From the NCBI GenBank assembly GCA_003218525.1, contig QHNU01000180.1, positions 1 to 17,102 on the forward strand: a DNA stretch of 17,102 nt, written 5' to 3'. The notes under the pieces are model-generated. The model ran no database searches. It had not been told where the DNA came from and saw only the letters and a program-made list of their open reading frames with translations. This document shows positions 1 to 6,878 of this stretch, piece after piece. A program made the position numbers and the translations under genes. This stretch comes from Verrucomicrobiota bacterium (GTDB lineage Bacteria; Verrucomicrobiota; Verrucomicrobiia; Chthoniobacterales; UBA10450). Numbering within the stretch: position 1 is the stretch's first letter; each line of letters opens with the position of its first letter.

Positions 1-2
1 TT

Positions 3-1679
3 CCGAATCCTGACGGCGGCACGCATCTGACCGGATTTCGGACTGCCCTGACCCGGGCCATCAATCAATATGCGCGCTCGAACGCTCTGGTTAAAGAAAA
101 GGATCCATCGATTTCGGGTGACGACGTGCGCGAGGGTCTGGTCTGCGTCTTAAGCATTAAACTGCCGAATCCCAGATTCGAATCCCAGACCAAGGTCAAG
201 CTGGTCAACACCGAGATCGATGGCGTGGTGAACTCGGTCGTTTACGACGGATTAATGACCTACCTCGATCAAAATCCGCCGATTGCGCGCCGCATTTTTG
301 AAAAAGTTTTGACGGCGGCTCGGGCCCGGGAAGCGGCGCGCAAAGCGCGGGAGACCATTCGTAAGGGCGCGCTGACTGGAGGCGGACTTCCAGGTAAACT
401 GGCGGATTGCAGCGAACGCGATCCGGAGTTGACCGAGCTTTACATCGTCGAGGGCGACTCCGCAGGGGGTTCGGCTAAGCAAGGCCGTGATCGGCGATAT
501 CAAGCGATCCTCCCTATTCGGGGCAAGCTGATCAACGTCGAAAAAGCGCGGATCGATCAATTCTTAAAGAACAACGAAATTCAATCGATGATCACTGCCA
601 TCGGCACTGGAATCGGCAAGCCGAAGGAGGATGGCAACGGTAAGGAGGAAGGAAATTTTGATATCGCGAAGCTGCGCTACGGCCGAATCATTATTATGAC
701 CGATGCCGATGTCGACGGCTCGCACATTCGCACTCTGCTGCTCACCTTTTTCTTCCGGCAGATGACGGAGCTGGTGCGGGCGGGCCGGATCTACATTGCG
801 CAACCGCCCCTTTATCAAATCAAACGCAAAAAGCGCGAAGAGTACGTCGATGACGACGTGCAATTGAATAAAATTCTAATTTCCCTCGGCGCCGAAGATG
901 TGCGCTTGAAAAATCTGGCCGATAACAAGGAAGTGACGGCCGCACAGTTAAAAGATATTCTCGAGTCGCTCGGAAGACTGGCGAAGTTGAGCGAAGCAAT
1001 CCGGCGGCACGGCGGTGATTTCGAAAGCTTCCTGGCGGAGCGCGCCAAGAAATCCGGCAAGCTTCCGAACTATCTGGTGAAGGTGCGCGAGGGCAATGAG
1101 GAGGCCGTTCATTATTTTCATGACGAAAACGCGGTCCGCGAATTTCATGAGGAGAATCTCGATCTTAATTTATTCGACACCGAGATGGGACAGGAACTAT
1201 TGCCGCTGACGAGCGGACCGGTGAAAACGAACGGTGCTACCCGTCGTCGCGGCAAATTGGTCGAACTGCATGAATCAACTACGATCCAGAAGTTAATCGC
1301 GGAACTGGCCCGAAAAGGTTTGAAAGTCGATCACTATGCTGCCAGCGATCGCCCGATTTTTGAATTGATTGAAGGCGAAGGAGACCGTGCTGTTTCGCAT
1401 CCGCTCTTTTCTATTCCGGAGATTTTACAAAAGATTTTGGAGATCGGTCGCCGCGGTGTGCAGATCAAGCGTTTTAAGGGCCTAGGCGAAATGAACGCGA
1501 AAGAACTCTTCGAGACCACCATGAACCCGGAAAAGCGCAAGCTGCTCAAGGTCGACCTCAATGAAGATAACGCGGTTGATGCCGACAAAATGTTCACAAT
1601 TCTCATGGGCGACATTGTCGAACCGCGCCGGCAATTCATTGAAGACAACGCCCTCAATGTCCGCAACCTCGACGTTTGA
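3..1679 (+). CDS. gyrB: DNA gyrase subunit B, 5'-truncated by window edge
   Basis: ATPase subunit of DNA gyrase, which pairs with GyrA to introduce negative supercoils. The reading frame is open from base 3, so the start and most of the GHKL ATPase domain lie outside the window; 558 codons are visible. The first visible residues are the end of the ATPase/transducer region (GGTHLTGFR, then the transducer domain). The TOPRIM domain follows, with the EGDSAGG motif at about 450-470 and the metal-binding TDADVDGSH stretch at about 699-725. Next comes a long insert of the kind found in Gram-negative GyrB, between the PPLYQIK region and the conserved RFKGLGEMN block near 1470-1500. The C-terminus (NPEKR, then GDIVEPRR) is the usual GyrB tail. 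That gyrA follows two genes downstream, and the GyrA-type partner, argue against ParE. The stop is TGA at 1677-1679, 5 nt before the sulfotransferase ATG. Confidence 0.97.
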   Translation, partial: PNPDGGTHLTGFRTALTRAINQYARSNALVKEKDPSISGDDVREGLVCVLSIKLPNPRFESQTKVKLVNTEIDGVVNSVVYDGLMTYLDQNPPIARRIFEKVLTAARAREAARKARETIRKGALTGGGLPGKLADCSERDPELTELYIVEGDSAGGSAKQGRDRRYQAILPIRGKLINVEKARIDQFLKNNEIQSMITAIGTGIGKPKEDGNGKEEGNFDIAKLRYGRIIIMTDADVDGSHIRTLLLTFFFRQMTELVRAGRIYIAQPPLYQIKRKKREEYVDDDVQLNKILISLGAEDVRLKNLADNKEVTAAQLKDILESLGRLAKLSEAIRRHGGDFESFLAERAKKSGKLPNYLVKVREGNEEAVHYFHDENAVREFHEENLDLNLFDTEMGQELLPLTSGPVKTNGATRRRGKLVELHESTTIQKLIAELARKGLKVDHYAASDRPIFELIEGEGDRAVSHPLFSIPEILQKILEIGRRGVQIKRFKGLGEMNAKELFETTMNPEKRKLLKVDLNEDNAVDADKMFTILMGDIVEPRRQFIEDNALNVRNLDV

Positions 1680-1684
1680 TTATA

Positions 1685-2458
1685 ATGGCCGGTCTGTTGC
1701 GCAACCTCCGGCATCCTCGGCGTTGTTACGTTGTCTGCGCCGTGGCCAGATCCGGCAGTAATCTGCTCACCGATGCTCTGCGCGAAACCGGTCGCGCAGG
1801 TCAGCCAAAGCAATTTTTTTCGGAGCTCTTTCAATCAGGTTACGGAGCCAAATACGGCCTCGATCCGGCGAGGGATTATGCCAGTTATGTTCGCGGTATC
1901 ATTGATGCCACCTCGACGTCGAACGGTTTGTTCGGGTTTAAGCTCATGGGTTGGTCGCTGGAAGCCTTCCTGGCAAGCCTGCGCGGAACGCGACAATTTG
2001 CCAGCGCCGATTCGACCGATTTGGAAGTGCTCCGTTCCGCATTTCCACGGCTGCAATTCATCCGAATCATCCGTCGCGATAAGCTGCGCCAGGCAATCTC
2101 GAAGGCGCGTGCCATGCAAACCGGCGTGTGGAAATTGGCCGACGGAAAAAATGCCGTTGGTGAAGCGCACTTCGATCGGGACCTGATTAACCAATGCTTG
2201 CGCGAAGGCGAGATCGAACAAGCTGTCTGGGACCGCTTCTTTGAGAATTTCCCTGCTGCTCCTCTGACGATTGAGTACGAGCAACTCAGCCGCTACTACG
2301 AACGGACTGTGCGAAATGTTCTAAATTTTCTCGGTATTGCGCTTCAACGCGGATCTAAAATCGGTGAGCCGATTACCCTGAAACAAAGCGACACGATTTC
2401 GGATGAGTGGGAACGGTGCTACCGAATCGCAGCTTCAGCAACTGTTGCCGTGGCCTAA
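1685..2458 (+). CDS. Stf0-family sulfotransferase-like protein between gyrB and gyrA
   Basis: Predicted PAPS-dependent sulfotransferase of the Stf0 family, whose known mycobacterial member sulfates trehalose. The protein is 257 aa, close to the family's usual length. It has the 5'-phosphosulfate loop ARSGSNLL at residues 21-28, the VAGxP-like segment AGQPKQFF at 38-45, a 3'-phosphate-binding/helix region with RIIRRDKLRQAISKARAMQT around 126-145, and the C-terminal SDEWERCYR signature. Where I recall mycobacterial Stf0 having its catalytic Glu (P-x-E-F-F), this protein has Gln43, so activity or mechanism may differ. I chose ATG 1685, which is 5 nt after the gyrB stop; a TTG at 1676 would overlap gyrB by 4 nt. 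The stop is 3 nt before the gyrA ATG, so co-transcription with the gyrase genes is very likely. The substrate is unknown. No signal peptide is seen, so it should be cytoplasmic. Confidence 0.85.
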   Translation: MAGLLRNLRHPRRCYVVCAVARSGSNLLTDALRETGRAGQPKQFFSELFQSGYGAKYGLDPARDYASYVRGIIDATSTSNGLFGFKLMGWSLEAFLASLRGTRQFASADSTDLEVLRSAFPRLQFIRIIRRDKLRQAISKARAMQTGVWKLADGKNAVGEAHFDRDLINQCLREGEIEQAVWDRFFENFPAAPLTIEYEQLSRYYERTVRNVLNFLGIALQRGSKIGEPITLKQSDTISDEWERCYRIAASATVAVA

Positions 2459-2461
2459 TTC

Positions 2462-5053
2462 ATGTACAACGCCAACGAAAAAGTAGAACCGATCAACGTC
2501 GCGGAAGAAGTCTCGCGCTCCTTCCTCGACTACTCAATGTCGGTTATTATCTCGCGCGCCCTGCCGGATGCGCGCGATGGCCTCAAGCCATCACAGCGGC
2601 GCATCCTTTACGCGATGCACGATCTTTCCTTGTTTCCCGGTCGGCAGCATCGCAAATGCGCGAAAATTTGCGGTGATACCAGTGGTAATTATCACCCACA
2701 CGGCGAAGCCGTGATTTACCCTACCCTCGTCCATATGGCCCAGCCATGGGCGATGCGCGAACGGCTTATCGACGGGCAGGGCAACTTCGGTTCAGTCGAA
2801 GGCGATCCGCCGGCGGCGATGCGTTACACCGAGGCCCGCATGACACATCTCGGCGCCGCTCTCATGACCGACATGGAGAAGGACACGGTCGATTTCGTTC
2901 CCAACTATGACGAAACCCGCACCGAACCGACCGTTTTTCCGAGCGCGTTTCCGAATCTTCTGGTCAACGGCGGAACTGGCATCGCGGTGGGCATGGCGAC
3001 GAACATTCCGCCGCACAATCTGGGCGAAGTGATCGACGGAATTTGCGCTCAAATCGACGATCCCGAAATCACGCTCGAAGGGCTGATGGAGCATGTGAAG
3101 GGGCCGGATTTCCCGACCGGTTGTGCAATTCTTGGTGTTACCGGGATTCGACAGTACCTCGGGACCGGCCGCGGCAGTATGAAGGTGCGCGGCAAAGCAG
3201 GCGTCGAGGAGCTGAAGGGAAATCGAGAGCAGATCGTGATCACCGAAATTCCCTACAACGTGAATCGCGCCACTCTGGTGGAGCGCATCGCCGAGTTGGT
3301 GAATGACAAGGTCCTCTCCGACATCACCGCCATTCGCGACGAGTCGGACGAAAACACGCGCGTGGTCATCGAGCTGAAACGGGACGCCAATCCCAAGGTC
3401 ATTATCAACAACCTTTATAAGCACACGGCGATGGAATCGTCCTTCGCGGTGACGATGCTCGCGATTGATCATGGCCGGCCCAAGCTCCTTTCCCTAAGGG
3501 AAGCGAATGCCGCTTACATCGAACATCGGCGTGAAGTTGTGTTGCGACGGACCCGCTTTGAATTACGCAAAGCGGAAGAACGCGCGGAGACGCTCGAAGG
3601 TTACCTCATCGCGCTCGCAAATTTAGATGAGTTCCTCCGGATTATTCGCGGATCGAATAACCGGGAGGAAGCGCGCGTGAAACTGCTCGCGTTTGAGTTT
3701 ACACGACGCCAAGTCGAATCGATTGGAATTCTGATCCGTGCTGAAGCGCGCCTGACTGAAGGTCGTTACGCATTCAGCGAACACCAGGCCAACCAGATTC
3801 TCGATCTCCGGTTATATCAATTAACAGGACTTGAGCGCGATAAAGTCGTCAATGAATACAAAGGACTTCTCGAAACGATCAAAGATTTGCGCGATATCCT
3901 CGCAAAAGAGCAGCGCGTCTTCACCATCATCAAACGCGAACTGCGGGAGATCCGCGATAAATACGCCTCGCCGCGGTTGACCCAGCTCGTGCCCGATGAA
4001 GGCGACATCGCGATGGAAGATCTCATTGCGAACGAAGGGTGCATCATCAGTATCACCCACGGCGGGTTTATCAAAAGAACCGCCGTCAGCGCCTTCCGTG
4101 CGCAACGACGCGGTGGTAAAGGCGTCATTGGCATGTCCACGCGCGAAGGCGCAACGCAAGAAGATGAAGGCGATTTTGTGGAACATCTTTTCGCTGCGAC
4201 CACACACGACTACTTGATGTTCTTCACTGAATCCGGTCGCGCTTACGTGGAAAAGGTTTACGAAATTCCCGAGATGGGTCGCGCGGCAAAAGGCCGGTCC
4301 ATCGTGAACATTCTCGAGTTGCGTAGTGACGAAAAAATCGCCGCCACCATTCGCATTCAATCAAAGCGAATCGGCACCGGTGCAAACGCCGTCGATAAAA
4401 CGTGGGACGAAAATTTGCACATCGTTTTCGTCACACGTTCGGGCATCGTCAAAAAGTCCAATCTGTCAGATTACCAGAATGTGCGAAAAGGCGGCATCAT
4501 CGCCATCCAAATTGAACCGGATGATTGCCTGATCGACGCCAAATTGACCGGCGGGAACGATGAACTCGTTCTGATCACCAGGGGCGGCATGAGTCTTCGT
4601 TTTCACGAAGAGCAGTTGCGTGACCAAGGCCGAAATACGGTCGGTGTTTGGGGGATTCGGCCGGCTAAAGGCGATCACGTGGTCGCAATCGCGGTGGTGA
4701 ATCCGAATGCCATGTTGCTCGTTACCGGCGAGAACGGCATCGGTAAACGCACGCCGTTTGATGATTATCGCAAGCAGTCGCGCGGGGGCAAAGGCATCAT
4801 CACCATGAAAACCGGGGATCGAACTGGTAATGTCGTGGGCGCTCTAAGTGTGACCGACAAAGACGAACTCATGCTGATCACGACCAAAGGCCAGATGGTA
4901 CGCACGCGGGTGAAAGAAATCCGCGAGACCGGCCGTAATGCCATGGGAGTAAAATTGCTGACTTTGCGAGAAGGCGAAAAACTGCAAGCCATCGCCCCTG
5001 TGGTCAGCCAAGCCGAAGAAGCCGAAGCAGAAGTCGAAGCGCCGGTCGGATAA
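2462..5053 (+). CDS. gyrA: DNA gyrase subunit A
   Basis: Breakage-reunion subunit of DNA gyrase, 863 aa, full length. Residue numbering happens to match E. coli through the active site: catalytic tyrosine is Tyr122 in AAMRYTEARM. The N-terminal winged-helix/tower region is followed by a coiled-coil and dimer gate, then a C-terminal pinwheel with six recognisable blade signatures. The canonical GyrA box QRRGGKG is at 4103-4123 (from residue 548), which marks it as GyrA rather than ParC; a degenerate copy (QSRGGKG) lies in the fifth blade. The protein ends in an acidic tail (AEEAEAEVEAP), as in some GyrA proteins where the tail tunes supercoiling. Residues 83 and 87, the quinolone anchors Ser and Asp in E. 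coli, are Ala and Pro here. ATG 2462 lies 3 nt after the sulfotransferase stop, and no Shine-Dalgarno is evident. Confidence 0.98.
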   Translation: MYNANEKVEPINVAEEVSRSFLDYSMSVIISRALPDARDGLKPSQRRILYAMHDLSLFPGRQHRKCAKICGDTSGNYHPHGEAVIYPTLVHMAQPWAMRERLIDGQGNFGSVEGDPPAAMRYTEARMTHLGAALMTDMEKDTVDFVPNYDETRTEPTVFPSAFPNLLVNGGTGIAVGMATNIPPHNLGEVIDGICAQIDDPEITLEGLMEHVKGPDFPTGCAILGVTGIRQYLGTGRGSMKVRGKAGVEELKGNREQIVITEIPYNVNRATLVERIAELVNDKVLSDITAIRDESDENTRVVIELKRDANPKVIINNLYKHTAMESSFAVTMLAIDHGRPKLLSLREANAAYIEHRREVVLRRTRFELRKAEERAETLEGYLIALANLDEFLRIIRGSNNREEARVKLLAFEFTRRQVESIGILIRAEARLTEGRYAFSEHQANQILDLRLYQLTGLERDKVVNEYKGLLETIKDLRDILAKEQRVFTIIKRELREIRDKYASPRLTQLVPDEGDIAMEDLIANEGCIISITHGGFIKRTAVSAFRAQRRGGKGVIGMSTREGATQEDEGDFVEHLFAATTHDYLMFFTESGRAYVEKVYEIPEMGRAAKGRSIVNILELRSDEKIAATIRIQSKRIGTGANAVDKTWDENLHIVFVTRSGIVKKSNLSDYQNVRKGGIIAIQIEPDDCLIDAKLTGGNDELVLITRGGMSLRFHEEQLRDQGRNTVGVWGIRPAKGDHVVAIAVVNPNAMLLVTGENGIGKRTPFDDYRKQSRGGKGIITMKTGDRTGNVVGALSVTDKDELMLITTKGQMVRTRVKEIRETGRNAMGVKLLTLREGEKLQAIAPVVSQAEEAEAEVEAPVG

Positions 5054-5085
5054 GAAAAGAGCGCGCGCCACGGAAGCGCGCGCTC
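5051..5085 (-). terminator. Rho-independent terminator for the minus-strand lipoprotein gene (possibly bidirectional)
   Basis: A perfect 10-bp GC stem pairs 5059-5068 with 5076-5085 around a 7-nt loop. Read on the minus strand the stem is followed immediately by TTTTCTTA (complement of 5051-5058), a good U-tract, so it should end the lipoprotein transcript. On the plus strand the stem comes just after the gyrA stop but is followed by CTCGCAGC with no T-run, so it is a weaker terminator for the gyrase operon. Confidence 0.75.
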
Positions 5086-5105
5086 CTCGCAGCAAACCCG
5101 AGCAA

Positions 5106-5279
5106 TTAGTAGCCGCCGGTATGCGTGGTCGTCGTCTGTGTCGCCGTTGACGGCCGGGCGACCGTTGTGGTCTCGTGTGTGGTAGTGGTGGCCGTCGTTG
5201 GCGGGGGCGTTTCGACCGTGGTGCAGGAGGTTAAGGCAGCCATCACCGCAGCCGGAATCAGAAGAATAAGTGTTTTCAT
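5106..5279 (-). CDS. Small Thr-rich lipoprotein
   Basis: A 57-aa protein that looks like a secreted lipoprotein. It has a short basic start (MK), a hydrophobic h-region (residues 4-15) and a lipobox LTSC ending at Cys19, so signal peptidase II cleavage and lipidation at Cys19 are expected. The mature part is low complexity: 19 of the 38 residues after the cysteine are threonine, with few charged residues and three consecutive prolines. I chose ATG 5277-5279 because it puts the signal peptide at the N-terminus; a longer reading frame extends upstream to 5405 but would bury the signal inside the protein and overlap the end of the oxidoreductase gene. It lies 73 nt downstream of that gene on the same strand and is followed by a strong hairpin terminator. 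Function is unknown; similar tiny Cys-anchored, low-complexity proteins are common in Gram-negative genomes. Confidence 0.7.
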   Translation of the reverse strand: MKTLILLIPAAVMAALTSCTTVETPPPTTATTTTHETTTVARPSTATQTTTTHTGGY

Positions 5280-5352
5280 AGTTGAATGGCTTTGCTGACA
5301 ATTCGGCGCAAGTGCCCCGGCCAGATGTATTTCTCGCGAAAAAATTCTGCTG

Positions 5353-6402
5353 TTATGGAATTGGGACCTCGCGTCCGAGTTCGTTTGACGCGTAAATTCC
5401 GTCAATCATTTCCATCAATTCAAATGCCTGCTCGGCATCGTTTATGGCGGGCCTTTCACCGCGGACGGCATGGGCAAAATTCTGAAGCTGCATCTCAAAA
5501 CTGTTATCAGAATAGCGCGGCTCGAGCGGCACCGTCACCAGTTTCCCGTTTTGGTCTTCGAACAGAGTAAGCGGTTTGACTCGTAGCGTTCCTTTCGTTC
5601 CAAAGAGCACGGCGTTGTTCGACTCCCGCCCGACCCACTCGGGCCCTACCGGAGTGTCGTCGGTCAGATTCGCCGCCCAGCTCGTTTCCAACTCGACAAA
5701 GGTGTCGTTGGCAAAGCGGATGAACGCGTGCGCTTCATCCTCCACATCAAAAATTGGTACGCTGACAAAGTGCGCGAAATTACGGAAGACCTTCGCGGTA
5801 ATCGACGTCGGCCGAGGTGTTCCCATCAGATACCAGGCAGTGTCGAGGGCATGCACGCCAATATCGATCAAGGCGCCGCCGCCAGAACATTTCTTATCCG
5901 TAAACCAGGAGCCGATGCCACCTGGAATTCCGCGGGAACGCACCCAAGTCGCTCGCGCACGATAAATTCGGCCAAGTCTTCCTTCGGTGATAATCTCGTG
6001 CGCCGTGCGAATCGCGGGCGTAAATCGAAATTGCCTACCGAAGAAATAGATTAGGCTCCGTTTTGCGGCTTCATCCCGCAGCACTTTCATTTCAGCGGCG
6101 TTCATGGTAGGCGGCTTTTCGCAAAGGACGTGCTTGCCTTCTTCCAAGGCGGTGAGCGATGCCGGGAAATGCAAAAAATTCGGCAAGCAAACGATCGCTG
6201 CCTCCAACTCGGGATCGTGCAATAAATCGTGGTAGTCGATAAATGCGACGCCGGGCTGGTGCTCTTTCACGAAAGTATTCAGACGGTCAGGATCGTTATC
6301 TGCGCAGGAATGGAGCCGCGTATTGGGGAGCGCAGCGATGGCCTTTGCATGCTGCTGCCCCGGCCAGCCCACGCCAATAATGCCGATATTGAGCTGCTTC
6401 AT
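5353..6402 (-). CDS. Gfo/Idh/MocA-family NAD(P)-dependent oxidoreductase
   Basis: Predicted dinucleotide-dependent dehydrogenase of the glucose-fructose oxidoreductase/inositol dehydrogenase/MocA family, 349 aa, the usual length. The Rossmann fold opens with GVGWPG at residues 10-15. The family's EKP motif (CEKPPTMN) sits at 94-101, with Lys96 expected to be catalytic. The C-terminal domain carries GGGALIDIGVHALD at 174-187, where Asp180 and His184 match the family's substrate-binding/catalytic positions. No signal peptide is visible, so it is probably cytoplasmic. The substrate is likely a sugar or cyclitol derivative but cannot be named from sequence. Its ATG overlaps the stop of the upstream release-factor-like gene by 4 nt (ATGA), which suggests translational coupling. 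The protein ends GREVPIP just before the TAA. Confidence 0.92.
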   Translation of the reverse strand: MKQLNIGIIGVGWPGQQHAKAIAALPNTRLHSCADNDPDRLNTFVKEHQPGVAFIDYHDLLHDPELEAAIVCLPNFLHFPASLTALEEGKHVLCEKPPTMNAAEMKVLRDEAAKRSLIYFFGRQFRFTPAIRTAHEIITEGRLGRIYRARATWVRSRGIPGGIGSWFTDKKCSGGGALIDIGVHALDTAWYLMGTPRPTSITAKVFRNFAHFVSVPIFDVEDEAHAFIRFANDTFVELETSWAANLTDDTPVGPEWVGRESNNAVLFGTKGTLRVKPLTLFEDQNGKLVTVPLEPRYSDNSFEMQLQNFAHAVRGERPAINDAEQAFELMEMIDGIYASNELGREVPIP

Positions 6403-6812
6403 TCCCCAATTCGGCCGCGCTGCCGCTTTAATTCCGAGCGCTTGCGTTTCGATTCCAAAATGCGTGCTTTCAACTTGGCCGGCCTTGGCGATTTTCGGCG
6501 GCGCTCACGTTCCCGTAACGCGCGCTTAGCCGTACGCTCGGCATTTCGCTTTTTTTCGATCGCCTCAATCAACCGCCTCCGGGCAACGCGGCGGTTCATG
6601 CTTTGCGAGCGCGCGTCCTGCACCGTTACGCTAATTCCGCTTGGCCGATGCAATAGCGTGACCGCAGTAGAGACTTTATTCACATGCTGCCCGCCGGGAC
6701 CGGAAGCGCGGGCGAAAGATTCGATCAGATCGCCCGGATCGATTCCTGCGGATCGCATCCGCTCGTCCATGGTGTCGGGTGACATCCCTTGCAGCCTTGC
6801 GACACGCGACAT
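6399..6812 (-). CDS. RF-1-domain (GGQ) release-factor-like protein, probable ribosome rescue hydrolase
   Basis: A 137-aa protein containing only the peptidyl-tRNA-hydrolysing domain of class I release factors. The catalytic GGQ lies at residues 40-42 (SGPGGQHVNK), followed by the conserved VTLLHRPSGISV strand and the RSQSMNRRVA helix. It has no stop-codon recognition domain, so it should act without reading a codon, like ArfB/YaeJ or the mitochondrial RF-related proteins. The C-terminal half is very rich in Arg and Lys (about residues 75-135), consistent with a tail entering the empty mRNA channel as in ArfB. Which subfamily it belongs to is not clear, hence no gene symbol. ATG 6810-6812 is assumed; Met10 is a possible later start. 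It is the first gene of a two-gene minus-strand unit with the Gfo/Idh/MocA gene and diverges from the CocE-type gene 66 nt away. Confidence 0.85.
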   Translation of the reverse strand: MSRVARLQGMSPDTMDERMRSAGIDPGDLIESFARASGPGGQHVNKVSTAVTLLHRPSGISVTVQDARSQSMNRRVARRRLIEAIEKKRNAERTAKRALRERERRRKSPRPAKLKARILESKRKRSELKRQRGRIGE

Positions 6813-6878
6813 GTTGTCAATGGTGCCGGTGCAGCCGCGACTTGTGTTCGCGTCCCGGTTCCGATTCGATTAGCCACC

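Noticed and set aside
1334..1834. Antisense open frame of 166 codons across the gyrB-stf junction
   Set aside because: Overlaps two well-supported genes on the other strand; no family features, low-complexity Ser/Arg content typical of shadow frames.
2792..3472. Long open frame (226 codons) antisense to gyrA
   Set aside because: It lies wholly inside the conserved gyrA coding region, shows no recognisable domain, and is expected by chance in GC-rich DNA.
2462..5053. ParC instead of GyrA
   Set aside because: The canonical GyrA box QRRGGKG, six-blade C-terminal domain and linkage to gyrB identify it as GyrA.
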